Of a DNA stretch of 64,000 nucleotides, positions 34,205 to 44,770 are shown one piece after another. Below the pieces are notes generated by a model that was not told the DNA's origin, made no database searches, and worked only from the letters and a program-made list of their open reading frames with translations. The DNA comes from Brasenia schreberi (lineage: Eukaryota > Streptophyta > Magnoliopsida > Nymphaeales > Cabombaceae): NCBI GenBank assembly GCA_036023115.1, contig JAYKKT010000061.1, positions 13,295,501 to 13,359,500 of the forward strand, read 5' to 3'. Position 1 is the first letter of the stretch. Each line of letters begins with the position of its first letter. Both the position numbers and the translations under genes were made by a program.

Positions 34205-34876
34205 CCCAATCTTGCTCTAACAATATCTATACAAAGAGAATGGTGTGCCTGAAATTGCATAAGGCTGTGGCCTGGACGAGTGAGACTTGTTTGTTGGGCA
34301 GCAGGCAGTTTCTTTTGACTCTCTTTTATTGATATTTCCTTTTCCCCAACTGTTTCTTTACTTAAGTTAACTACAAAATCAAATGAATCGAGTTGTTCTT
34401 TAATGATATATTCAGTTGGAACTATTTTTTACTTAAATTGCCCGTAAATGTTGTTTTGATCTTTCTTGTGCTGCAGTTTGTTAGTTATTGTTTCAAGTCT
34501 CCCATGTATGAATAGATGATAAGTTGCTGCTTTTCTGCTATTCTTGGTTACACACACACGGGCACAGGATTTGTACTTTTGTGGCTGCATCATTCACCTA
34601 ATATAATGGATTGCTTTCACTGTAAAAAGGCTTGGAAGCTGCTAATAGAACTTATACTGTTGCTTTTTCTTTTAGTGGATGAGAGTTGTCCTGAATTTTC
34701 TTTCTAGGAAATATGAAATGATGCGGTGATGATGTATTCCATTCCAGGCTTAAGTATTACGATGTTGACATTGTATTTATACCGCACAGGAAATAATACA
34801 CCTTTACAAGTTGGATGATTATCAGCTTTAGTCAGTGAATTTGCAGCAAGTAGGAGAATTCATTTTATTATGGTTT

Positions 34877-34912
34877 GCCCCCTTAGAATCAGCTGCCCCC
34901 TTAGAATCAGCT
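34877..34912. repeat. Exact 18-bp tandem duplication
   Basis: GCCCCCTTAGAATCAGCT is at 34877-34894 and again at 34895-34912. Confidence 0.95.
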
Positions 34913-35675
34913 GAATACATGTTGTAGCTAGCCAAGTTCAGCACTCGGCGAACATTTCATGAACTTCTACATTGTAGACGATAATACTATTATCACTGCC
35001 ATTCTGTTATTTGAAAGTGGGTCCAAGGTCCGGTAGAAATCTTTCACTAGAGGATCAGGATACACATGGTTGTGTTGGGTAGCAGTCGAGGGTGTTGGCC
35101 ATATTATTTGTGTGCTTGTTCTGCCTAGTTTGATAAATGACTTGGAGATTATACTACTGCTGGTTCTGGAGCTAATAAGCTGTCACAGAAACTCTTCTAC
35201 CGGACCCTCCCGTGTTGAACCTCATTGTAAAGGTATGGATTCTTTTTGTATTTAATAAGTACAAATTTAACTTAAAACTTAAAAATCCAAAAATATAAAA
35301 TTCGGAAAAAAGAAAAAAGGTTCTAAAACATATAACATATGAACATTGATAATTTAATAAAACAATATTTTCAAAAACTAAAAATTAGCATTTATGATAA
35401 TTTACCATATGCTTCAGTAAATTTTTATGCTACATTACGATATTTTACAGCACCCCATGTGATAAACACCTGGATCGTATCAATTTGGTATTGATACATG
35501 ATAAGACCATATCTTTTATCGTACAATACCCTATGATCTTTATACCACTGCCCATGTCTGTCACTCAAGCTCTACTTCTCCAATGTCACTCTTGCGGTAT
35601 CTGCACCAGCACCCCTCTCATGTGATATAGCTGATAAGGGATCTATTTTTTCTCCTTTGGGATATTCCAGCATTC

Positions 35676-35683
35676 TTCAGGAT
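35676..35683. repeat. Left 8-bp target duplication of the hAT-like element (TTCAGGAT)
   Basis: Identical to 37247-37254. Eight bases is the hAT signature length. Confidence 0.88.
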
Positions 35684-37246
35684 CTATGTTGCATGGATAC
35701 GAGTACGGTACCGGTATCTGGTATGGGTACAGGTATGGGGTACGTAATTTTTTTTAAAAACTAAGGTACGGGTACGCTACTATTAAAAAATATAATAAAA
35801 ATAAATAAATTTATATAAATATATATATATATATACACAATTATATAGAGCATTCTATATTTTTAAAAAGCATTCTAATGTTTGAGAATAATTTTATTCC
35901 AACTATGAGAATGTCATTTATATTCTTCTTCAAAGTTGATCACTGTAGTTAGTGGAGATACTAAAATAACTATGGACATCAAAAGAAATTATAGAAAGAA
36001 AAACAAATACTAATTTCAGGTTTAACGATTATGGATTAGATTTTATTTTGGTTTCAGTTTTAAATCAGGTTTTAGGATGATTTCAAATCCGATTTTGGAA
36101 TGATTCTAGATCCGATTTTGAGTGGTTATGATCCTTATGGATCTGTTTCTGAGATGGCTTTGAGTGTTGGGTCAGGCCTGATTCGATACTACCAGGACTT
36201 GGTTTCGTTTTATTAAGACTAGAAAGTAATGGGTCGGATCGAATCCAACGATAGACTCAATCTGGTTAGGGGTTATGAAAAGGGAAAATAGAGCGTTGAT
36301 GGATTTCGAAGGAAAGGGCCTTTTACTCAGGAAGAAGAGAGAGGAGGAGGAGGCGGTCGGGTGACACCAAGGCCGAGGGAGGTTCGATGGTGGCCGGCAT
36401 CGAGTGGAGTCGTGATGACAATGGAAGCGGCTGCAAAGGGCGGTGAAGATAGAGATTTGGCTTTGGCGGCTAACGGCAGCAGTAGAGAGATGGTGAAGGA
36501 CGATGATTTCTGGCTGATAGGTGAATAAGAGGCGTGGCACACTTATCTATATCTGCGAGGAGTTAAATTGTGTCGTTGCGCGCCTCCTTCAAAAGGTGGA
36601 GTTGAATTCCTTATTTGCATTATTAGGTGTAAATGGACTCTTGGAAAGGGGTTCGTTGAGGTACCAGGCCGTATGAGATTGTTGTTATGAGTTGATCCAT
36701 GATTCTGCTCTTTACCTGTTTGAGATCTCACCATTTTATCTAACATCGAGCCAAGGACCCGAAGGCCTGCTAACGTGGAGCGCCAACCCCACGATCCTTG
36801 AAACTCTTTGAGAGGCTATGCATTCACCTGCAAGTATTTTGCTTCCATCAACAGTGTCCAGGGGTCTGCATTCCGCGAGGGGAGCTTCCATGCATTTTTC
36901 GCAAGAATAACCTGGATGATGGGGATGGAAGAGTAGATGGGGAGGAGTGCTGCAAAAGGATGTTGGATGTGGCGGCCGAAGTGGTTGGATAGTGACGACT
37001 GTGGCGGTTCGAGGCCTGCCTGAGGTGAGAAAGGTGGCGGCGTGCCGAGACGAAGATGGCTACAACGATGGTGGTTCTAGCGGAAGTCAGGCTGACGTTC
37101 ACGACAGAGAGAGATTTCTGTAAAACTTGTTGAAGGTATGTTGTAGATGGTATCAGTACGGACCCCACATACCGATACGCGTACCCGTATCGGGTATGTA
37201 CCGGATACGGGTACGTCATCCAATATGACGTACCCATGCAACATAG
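35684..37246. mobile_element. Non-autonomous hAT-like element with unexplained internal sequence
   Basis: The left end CTATGTTGCATGGATACG and the reverse complement of the right end, CTATGTTGCATGGGTACG, match at 17 of 18 positions. A perfect TTCAGGAT duplication flanks the element. Subterminal regions are built from GGTACGGGTA and GTATCGGGTATG motifs on both sides (35697-35770 and 37155-37235), like transposase-binding arrays. The interior (36290-37120) is unlike the AT-rich ends: it is GC-rich with blocks such as GGCCGAGGGAGG and GTGGCGGCCGAAG. The longest frame, 122 aa on the minus strand (36540-36172), has no recognised domain. No transposase is visible. It may have captured host sequence. 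Confidence 0.85.
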
Positions 37247-37254
37247 TTCAGGAT
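37247..37254. repeat. Right 8-bp target duplication of the hAT-like element (TTCAGGAT)
   Basis: Same eight bases as at 35676-35683. Confidence 0.88.
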
Positions 37255-38518
37255 GGAACCTTTCTTCTGCTTGAAGCTCCCTTTTATTGTTTTCTTGTGG
37301 TCAAGCTTGTTGTGCATGTCTTAGTGCTGCATAGAGGAGTGGTGAATCAGGATATTGAGAATGCTTTCTGACTTTAGTTGTTATAATCCTGATTATCTCT
37401 CACATATTTGATTACTGTTGACAAGTAAGCTATTTCTTTGGTAGAACAGCATGTACCATCCTTCTGGTTTCAATTTTGGAACTACTGCAACGTTTATATG
37501 AAGAAAGTTCTGCGTTCCGATATCATCCTCGCTACCTTGTTCTTTTAGCATGCGTCCGCAACAACTTTTCTCTGGTTTTCCTTTATAAGCTTTTGTGCCT
37601 TTGGAAAAATTTTGAGCGATGTTTGGCAAAAGGCCTCGAGCTGTCTGTTTTTGAGCAATGATGTTTTAGCAACAATTTATGGAGCAATTACTTGGAACTA
37701 CATTCTGCGAAATAAGCCTTCCTATCTGATAGAAAAGGATCATGTTGATACACGGGATTTTGGGAAACATAGAACTCTGATACGATTTTTGCTGCCAATT
37801 TAAGTTGGTCTTTCACAGTTATGTTGCTTAGACTGCTGGTGGTATCAATGTCTAATTACTTGTTTCTATGTTGAGCCATGTTTGCATGTTGGCAGTGCTT
37901 TTCTCTTTTTCTGAAGTTGAATGTAGACACCTTTGAGAGGTTTGGGTTGTGAGACGATGTTCCCACAATCTCTTCCGTAAAGGGTAATCCTGATGGCGGC
38001 AGCTGAGTCTAGGATTAAGCTTTCTCCGTAGCCCAATCATTTGAGAATGATCAAGAGATAAAATTTGATTGATGTTTGCAATTCACGTTCACGATCATGC
38101 AGTTCTAATGGCTACTGTTGTTTTGTTGGAGAGTTTTACGTGTCAGTCGATGATGCTGTGGTCGATGGGAGTCCCATCTGGTGTGAAACGTTCTAATGAA
38201 GGATCAGAACACACAGGAAATCAGGTTGTTAAAAGGTTGGAGGGAAGTGTGAACCTTCACATTGGATTTCACTCTTCCGGTGAATAAATTGTTTGCTTCA
38301 ATCTTACTCCTCGTGGGTTTCTCTTCTTACCTCAACTGTATTTTTGTTCCCCGACCTCATATTAACCTTATTGCAGCAGTATTTTTGTGTTTGGGTTTCT
38401 CTGCGCTGCTTGTTCCAAGTTGGCACGTGTGATGTGCCCGACCGGGAGAATGATGAATAGGGTGTCGGGTCAAGCCGGTGACTCATAGGCACTGGCTGTA
38501 ACAACTGTAGATGAGCAA
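37255..38518. other. Intergenic, no gene recognised
   Basis: Only short ORFs (up to 85 aa) without motifs are present. Codon use and base composition give no coding signal that I can see. Confidence 0.4.
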
Positions 38519-38744
38519 CATCTGAACTATGAGAGGGTCCAACTACCATTAGTTGGTTCATACGGGGGTGTTTGATTGATTACCGGGGTGTTTGATTGAT
38601 TATATGAGGCCTAGACCTATCAAACTGAAACCATCTGAACTATGAGAGGGTCCAACTACCATTAGTTGGCTCATACGGGGGTGTTTGATTGATTACCGGG
38701 GTGTTTGGTTGATTATATGAGGCCTAGACCTATCAAACTGAAAC
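38519..38744. repeat. 113-bp tandem duplication
   Basis: The unit from CATCTGAACTATGAGAGG to CAAACTGAAAC occurs at 38519-38631 and again from 38632. I see two mismatches. Inside each unit GGGGTGTTTGATTGATTA is itself doubled or nearly so. The high identity points to a recent event. Confidence 0.92.
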
Positions 38745-39600
38745 TAAAAAGTGAAGTAGTACGATTCTACTTGATCATGAAGCCGACCATCTGCTCATCC
38801 TTGAGGATGGGCCATGGGAAGTGGCGTGCAATGATAGTTCTGATGGCCCCAAAACACCCCCCTAGGAAGCATTGGCCCTTTGCTGCAGCCAGCTGAGACG
38901 GCTGGGCTCAAATGAGTGCCTGAATAAAGGGTATGACATGAGCCGCGACTCTGGGAAGATGGTTGAGCTTAAGTGAGATCTTCATGGAGGTGTTCGTGGC
39001 TTAGGCATATGGAACTCGAACTGTTGTAGGCTGAAGCCTCATAAGCAAACATGGAACATACAATTCAGCTTTTTATTTGTTTATGAGGTCTGTGAAACTA
39101 TGAATAGCATCAAATCAGTTATAGTTTGTTTGATGGTGCTTATTATTCGGATAACATGCCGTGGCTGGTTTCTTTGGCGCTTCCTGGGTTTTCGAATGCT
39201 TCATGCTTGCTTGATCTTGAAGGAGACCTGTTACAGGCCCCTTTCTTGCATCGGCATGTGCTAGACCGATGTGTGCCGGGGAGGTAGTGAGATGACAACA
39301 GTATCGAGGCTGCACGCATGCTACACTGATGTATTCGGGTGGGCTACTGGAGCTAAGTTTGCAGTGACAGTTCAACTGGCCCAGCCTCGTAATCAAACAT
39401 AACCTGTAGTCTGAGACCCTTACCCTAAGGCGGTTCTCCTAAGACCGCTTAACCATGTAGCGCACTGTTTTAATTGAATCCAACCATTCGGATGAATTTG
39501 TACTGCTTAGTTCAGTAAGAGGACAATTTTCAAACAGCTCAAAGTCCAATGGTTCAATTTTTCACAATAATAAAAATCAACAGCTGGAAAAGCCAAGTTT
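38745..39600. other. Intergenic, no gene recognised
   Basis: Short frames only (up to 93 aa, minus strand), with no motif. No transposon ends seen. Confidence 0.4.
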
Positions 39601-39645
39601 TTTTTCACATCGAATTAAGCACATCGAATATATACATATCTAGTG

Positions 39646-39744
39646 TATATAATCAGTCTTACAAAAGGGCGGCGAGGTTATATAATCAGTCTTACAAAAG
39701 GGCGGCGAGGTTATATAATCAGTCTTACAAAAGGGCGGCGAGGT
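39646..39744. repeat. Three tandem copies of a 33-bp unit
   Basis: TATATAATCAGTCTTACAAA plus AGGGCGGCGAGGT is repeated at 39646, 39679 and 39712 with no mismatch seen. The related position in copy 2 of the segmental duplication (about 42810-42835) has only one decayed unit, so the expansion came after that duplication. Confidence 0.93.
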
Positions 39745-39750
39745 TCTGAC

Positions 39751-39930
39751 CCAGCCATGGCTGGTTTCGAACCAGCCCGATGGTTCCAACCAGAACCGAA
39801 CCAGGCTAGGAACCAGATGCAATCAAAACCGGATTCAGAACTGCGGAAAACCCGGTTAAGTTCCGAGTCTGGCTTATGAGGAACCAGAACTGTGCCGGAA
39901 CTGGCAGTTCTAAACCGGAATCGAGATGTA
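39751..39930. mobile_element. ACCGG-rich MITE-family fragment
   Basis: It contains GGTTCCAACCAGAACCGAAC, ACCGGATTCAGAACTG and GTTCTAAACCGGAATCG, the vocabulary of the family defined by the intact copy at 59859-60140. I cannot place its ends. A decayed counterpart is at 42846-42990. Confidence 0.55.
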
Positions 39931-40510
39931 AGCAAAACCATAAAACATGCATGATCTTAGTCGTGTTTTGTTACGTATGCTTATAAATGTGAATGTGTCA
40001 GTTTTTTTTTTTCAAGTTAGAATGAGGAGGCGAAAGCAAGGTTAGAATGAGCTATTGATCAAAATGCATATTTCATTGTTTGGCAGTGCCGGTGTAGGCC
40101 TGAAAACGTCGAATATGACTTCGAAAAGCCACTACGAACTTGACAACAGTAGCACAAATTCAAAAGTGGGTCATGCTTGGGTTTACTGGTTCTTGACACG
40201 AACACAAAATGAGAAGATAAGAACATGACCCGAAGTAGGAAATCGCTTTAGGTTAAATTGTTTTGAACACAAGGTTGATTTATATTGATCTCTTGGTTTA
40301 AATTGATCGCTTGAACCGTACCTCATACACACAGAATACCAATATGCATAGATTATAAATGTATCATAATGTACACTAACAATACTCCGTTTCTCCTTCC
40401 TTGAACGAAGAAATTGTATTTCAAAAAAACAAACAAACCAAGAACTTAGTGTTGTTTAGTGAGGCTTTCCTTATCTAAAAACTTTTGCCTTGATAAGATT
40501 ACCTAGGGCA

Positions 40511-40805
40511 TAAACATGGCCGGTTCTTAATCGGCTCAGCGGTTCCAACCAGAATCGGTGAAACTGGGTCCAGAACTGGGGACCACTAGGTTCGGTTTCG
40601 GTTTCACCTTTTATAAACCAAAACTAGAACCAGGGGCCTCAAATCATCGATTCTGTTTTCTTTATTTTCTATATTTTTATTTTTCAAATAAATTATCGGT
40701 TCCAGACAGTTTCGGACTCAATCCAGAACCGTCATAGAATCGGAGGTTTTGAAATCACGGTTCCAAGTTCTGGGCTAACAAAAACTGCTAGTTCCGGTTT
40801 ACCTA
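40511..40805. mobile_element. ACCGG-rich MITE copy
   Basis: It starts TAAACATGGCCGGTTC, close to the family edge. Internally it has CGGTTCCAACCAGAATCGG, GGTTTCACCTTTTATAAACC and CGGTTCCAGACAG. The right end near TTCCGGTTTACCTA is decayed. The flank CCTAGGGCA is shared with the copy at 43276, so the two are products of one insertion followed by segmental duplication. Confidence 0.65.
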
Positions 40806-40921
40806 CAGGACAAGGGCGTGATTTTGCAAGCGTGCAGGTCCATGGAAGATTCGGCTAATTTCCTTTTAGTAACTACTGAGCTCACTTTTATTCCTTTCAA
40901 CCACTCAATTAGTATGACCCC

Positions 40922-40975
40922 CATCACGTTAGTCTTACACACTAAAGGTCCCCAGTTCGATCCTGGGCATTGTCA
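40922..40975 (+). pseudogene. tRNA-Val(TAC)-like 3' fragment
   Basis: ATCACGTTAGTCTTACACAC, then TAAAGGTCCCCAGTTCGATC and CTGGG, forms the end of the D arm, an anticodon arm with loop CTTACAC (anticodon TAC) and a good T arm. The acceptor and 5' D-arm half are not recognisable upstream, and the 3' acceptor strand CATTGTCA has decayed. It is followed by ACGAGAGAAAGGCCTAATA, also found near the other tRNA-like copy at 43830. It is a pseudogene or the head of a tRNA-derived SINE. Confidence 0.65.
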
Positions 40976-41290
40976 TAACGAGAGAAAGGCCTAATAAGCC
41001 ACTCTCTTGCTCAACTTGATATCCAGTATATCATTCATGCAGGTCCTTTTCTTTTCCTTATAGAAAGGAACAGAATGGCGAATATAATAAGAACACAATC
41101 GGTTTTCATGATAAGGCTCGGTTTATGTCGAGAGAAAATGTTGCCCGTTTTGGTTTATGTGGCAATGAAAAGAAAACCCAGTAGAGATTCTTGTGGATGG
41201 AGATGGAGGCAACCAAACATTCATTCTTGCTGCTTCAATTGGATTTCATTTTGGAAATACAATTCTCATCGTTATCGCCAAAAGTAGTGA

Positions 41291-42759
41291 TGCAATTCAG
41301 GTAGTACTTGTAAGAACCCGTTGGTGTGACCTAGACATGATGTGACGCGTGTTAGAGAGCTCTTATTTTTGTTGTTAAAAAAGATGATGTGTTGATGCTA
41401 GAAAATGCATGGAGCTACATGGCAAAAGATAGAGAGTTTTGAAATAGAAGCAACACGTAGCTCGTTGAGGTTCAGGAAGGCTTATGATGTCGAGTGTGCG
41501 AAGACAGGCCCATGCACCTGAGTTAATTGTATGGATCTTGGGGTCGATTGACACACCCAATCGATGTAGCAGCGAAAAGGATGGTATGTAAAGAGAAGTG
41601 GGGAGTTATGAGGAATCACGTCTGAAATGCTGGTATGTTATTTGTTCTGTAAAAGCCTATTTAAGCATGTGCAATTGGATTAAGATCAAAGCAATTAATG
41701 ATATAATCTATCTTTTTTTCTTCCCTTAGGAGTAGGCATAACTTAGTCTTTTCGTCTTCTTAAGCACTCATGCAACCTCCCATTGGCAATCTAGATAAGC
41801 AAAGTCGGATTCTTGGAGACCCATTCCAGCACATGATACCTTATCCATTCATTTTTACTCTTAAGAACGAGGGTTAGAGTTGTCTAGCATGTCCCTTCAT
41901 CTTCTAGCAGCTCTAGATTATCGTGTTTAATCATTCATGTTGTGTTATCACTTAAGACGGTAATATATCTTTGGCATGCTCGATTAGACACACATGCTTC
42001 TTCGTGAGGTTATCCAATGTATGCAAACTCGATCTAGTCGAGTTTATCTCATGACTTCTTTCAGTATAGGCATAAATGTTGATCATTCGACATCATACCG
42101 TGTTGGACATGTCTCGGATACAATTGAATGAAAATATTGTCCTTAAATGTCTTCGAACGTGAGCTAATAACTGGTTATAGAGATAGTTAGTGGATCTTCA
42201 AATAACATTGTTCCGCCAAATGACAAAAACCATGCTTATGATGATCGCTAGTGAACTGGCTACTTATAAGATCAGGATTTATTTGTTGAGAAACAAAAGC
42301 AAAAAGCCGCCGCTGAATCATATTAGCAAGCATCGATGTTTGGCACCTATAGAGGAAGCCAAAACATTCAAGGACCATCATTGGCTTGAGAACCTGACTT
42401 GAAGTATAGACGAGTCAATATTGTTCGACGATCACTTGAGTTTTTAGTCCTAGTCTCGTCATCTCAACCAGTTGCAACCGCCTAACCTTATGTTATGTCG
42501 ACATCATCCGAGTACTTATCAAATGTCGGGGACACATACCCTGGATTTCAACCCTCAGTTTCTTCAAGAGCTTCGAGCTTTATGATAACCCAAACGAGAG
42601 TGAGTATTTCACCACCGACCTTGCCACCAGACTTTGGGTTTCTGATTCTCCCACTATACCAACCTAATGAAGTAACATTTCAGCTACCTCAAGCACTGTT
42701 TCCACATGCAAACCCACTATATCTTGTCCTTTAATCTAACCCACTATATCTGGTATACC
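41291..42759. other. Intergenic between the segmental duplicates
   Basis: No motif was found in the short ORFs here (up to 79 aa). I see no transposon ends or RNA genes. Confidence 0.4.
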
Positions 42760-42845
42760 GACCTATCGAATTAAGCACATTGAATCTATACATATCAATT
42801 TAGATCATCAGAGTCTTACGAAAGGGCAATAAAGGTCTGACCCAA

Positions 42846-42990
42846 ACATGGCGGATTTCGAATCGGGCCAGAAACTGAAACCGGATCCCAAACTGAGGAG
42901 GACTCAGTTTGGTTCCGTTTTCTGGGAACCAGAACTGATGGTTCTAAACCAGGTCGATCCAGGTTCGGTTTTGGTTCTTGGTTCTAAATG
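42846..42990. mobile_element. ACCGG-rich MITE-family fragment
   Basis: GAAACCGGATCCCAAACTG, GGTTCCGTTTTCTGGG and GGTTCGGTTTTGG fit the family. It is the duplicate of 39751-39930 and has no clear ends. Confidence 0.5.
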
Positions 42991-43275
42991 AATACATTTA
43001 TTATAAATGTATCACAATGTACACTAACAATACTCTGTTTCTCCTTCCTTGAACGAAGAAAATGTATTAAAAGAAAAACCAAGAACTTGTCAAAATCATA
43101 AAAAACAGTGATAAAGTACGATAAGCAAAGGAAAGAATACTATCCATACAATGTTTATAACATTGAAGGTCTGTATAACCACATCGTTGCCACCCTGATC
43201 AAAACGAACCTAGTGTTGCTTAGTGAGTTTTTGCTTGTCTAAAAATTTTGTCCTTCAAAAGATGACCTAGGGCAT

Positions 43276-43505
43276 AGACATCGCCGGTTTCTAACCAGTC
43301 CGGCTATTCCAACCAAAAACGAACCAGTTGAGGAACCAACTGAACCCAGAACTGGAAACAGCCCGTTCAATTCCGGTTTTACCTTTTTATAAAATCAGAA
43401 CCAAAACCGACGGTTTTGGTCTTTCTTTAAATTTTTAAAATAAAATTATTGTTTCGTACTCAAACCAAAACTGTCTGATGTAACAATTCTGAAACCGTTT
43501 AAATG
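43276..43505. mobile_element. ACCGG-rich MITE copy
   Basis: It starts TAGACATCGCCGGTTTC and continues with TTCCAACCAAAAACGAACC, TTCCGGTTTTACC and TTTTTATAAAATCAGAACC. It is the duplicate of 40511-40805, and its right end has decayed. Confidence 0.6.
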
Positions 43506-43589
43506 GACAGGCTTAGCCTCTTTAACATCTGACCACGATGGCAAATCTCCTCATCAATCTAAAACCCGCTTTTTAGAAGTCTAGTTGAA

Positions 43590-43675
43590 AGTTATTAATT
43601 CCAATGGTGCTGTGGTGTAGTCGGTTATCAGGTTAGTCTTACACACTAAAGGCCCCCAGTTATTAATTCCAATGG
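43590..43675 (+). pseudogene. tRNA-Val(TAC)-like insert framed by an 18-bp direct repeat
   Basis: From 43606 the sequence GGTGCTGTGGTGTAGTCGG then TTATCAGGTTAGTC and TTACACACTAAAGG fits the acceptor 5' strand, D arm and anticodon arm (anticodon TAC) of tRNA-Val. The T arm is lost: after CCCCCAG comes an exact second copy of AGTTATTAATTCCAATGG (43590-43607 and 43658-43675). The 3' GGCACCA can still pair with the acceptor 5' strand. It may be a retroposed tRNA fragment with a target duplication, or a rearranged SINE. It is not a functional tRNA. Confidence 0.6.
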
Positions 43676-43819
43676 CACCACTCAAAAGTTTAATAATATA
43701 TTTTTAATTGTTGATTTCCCCTTTTTTAGTCATTTGTGCTCACTCCTCTCAAAATGCACGCACACCATTTGCTTTAAGCCGCATGAATTTCCATTTGTCT
43801 TGGGCAAGTGACTACTTTT

Positions 43820-43935
43820 TTGTGTGTTCCAACGAGAGAGAGGCCTAATAAGCATGACACAAAACTGCACGTCCCAAGAATCGAACTCGCCACTTGCAAG
43901 GTGGGAGTCAGAGGTCCCTGCCAAATGGGCTGTCG
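43820..43935 (-). repeat. tRNA-related SINE-like fragment
   Basis: On the minus strand GACAGCCCATTTGGCAGGGA resembles a Pol III A box region, and GTGGCGAGTTCGATTCTTGG contains a B-box-like GTTCGATTC about 35 bases on. The spacing suits a tRNA-derived SINE head. A 3' tail or target duplication cannot be defined. Confidence 0.4.
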
Positions 43936-44347
43936 ATGTGAGTACAAAAAGTGACTAAATTATGGAGAAGGGAAAATGCTCTTCTTCTTCTTCCACTTGG
44001 TAAAACCTAATTGAAAGTGGGTGTGGATCTAGAGTTACTTTCTGAAATCTGAGATGCCATACATTTACTATTTTACTTCCGAATCTGAACTGTAGATGAC
44101 AATGAAAAGAAAACACGGTAGAGATTCTTGTAGATGGAGGCAACCAACCACTCCTTGCTTCTCCAAGCGGATTCCATCTTGGAAATACAATTCTAACATA
44201 TCCCTCTCATTACATAGTTTTGCCGTACCTCGGGTCACTGTATGTAATGCGGAAGCTAAGAGAAGAAAAGAAACAAAAGATGATATTACGTACGATAACT
44301 TACACAGGATTTTCAACACGAGAGTTATTTCTATTCGTTTGTATTGC

Positions 44348-44369
44348 ATATATATATATATATATATAT
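44348..44369. repeat. (TA)n microsatellite
   Basis: An alternating AT run of about 22 bases in AT-rich sequence. Confidence 0.9.
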
Positions 44370-44770
44370 TGTAAAGAAACTTATGTTTGTTTTTATACTG
44401 ATTTTATTTTCATGTGTTTTTTTCTTTGGGCTTTTTGTCAAATCAATTATATTCTGTGCAAGATTTTTACTATCTTTTTAATAAGGTAGAACCGTTTTGT
44501 TTTCAATGTTCAATCTTAAAAAAAAGCATCTCATAAAATAGGGGAAGAAGGTCCTTCTTAGGACAGATGTTGTTATTAGACAGAAAGTGACCACCAATCA
44601 CTTACATCTCCCATCAAGCCCAATGGAACCTGTTGGGTCTAAATGGACCGGCTCGTTAACATCTGGCCACGATGGCCAATCTCCTGATCAACCTGAAACA
44701 CGCTTTTTAAAAGTCTAGTTGAAAGTTATGAACGCCAATGGTGTCGTGGTGTAGTCGGTTATCAGGTTTT

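Larger units (their letters stand above)
34205..35683. other. 3' UTR and intergenic region
   Basis: The first ~300 bases probably hold the 3' UTR of the RRM gene (T-rich, no firm poly(A) signal). An exact 18-bp tandem duplication of GCCCCCTTAGAATCAGCT is at 34877-34912. Near 35465-35560, short complementary ATCGTATCAATTTGG and GGTATTGATAC sequences look like a decayed MITE piece. No gene is recognised. Confidence 0.5.
39601..41290. repeat. Segmental duplication, copy 1
   Basis: The blocks here recur in the same order at about 42760-44205: the ATCGAATTAAGCACATCGAA block, the CTTACAAAAGGGC block, an ACCGG-rich MITE, the TGTACACTAACAATACTC block (40370), CCTAGGGCAT plus a second MITE (40503), a tRNA-Val-like fragment (40922), and the GAAAAGAAAACCCAGTAGAG block (41169). 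Spacing varies by insertions in either copy. No gene is inside. Confidence 0.72.
42760..44205. repeat. Segmental duplication, copy 2
   Basis: It is collinear with 39601-41290 but diverged: GAATTAAGCACATTGAATC (42768), GAGTCTTACGAAAGGGC (42812), an ACCGG MITE fragment, TGTACACTAACAATACTCTG (43017), CCTAGGGCATAGACATCGCC (43266), the tRNA-like region (43606) and GAAAAGAAAACACGGTAGAG (44101). Confidence 0.72.
43500..44770. repeat. Local duplication of ~130 bp: 43500-43632 and 44640-44768
   Basis: Both copies read TAAATGGAC(A/C)GGCT, TAACATCTG, CCACGATGG, CGCTTTTTA, AGTCTAGTTGAAAGTTAT and GTAGTCGGTTATCAGGTT. The shared part ends within the tRNA-like sequence. Confidence 0.8.

Noticed and set aside
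32503..34223. Several minus-strand ORFs (62-143 aa) opposite the RRM gene, and alternative-frame plus ORFs
   Set aside because: They are shadows of the Gly- and Arg-rich coding sequence; the plus frame of 655 codons has the RRM and the RS-like tail.
36172..36540. A 122-aa minus ORF inside the hAT-like element as a gene
   Set aside because: No motif, no start context or splice support, and it lies within a mobile element; kept only as possible captured sequence.
40922..40975. Functional tRNA-Val
   Set aside because: The acceptor 5' strand and D arm are missing and the 3' acceptor strand is decayed.
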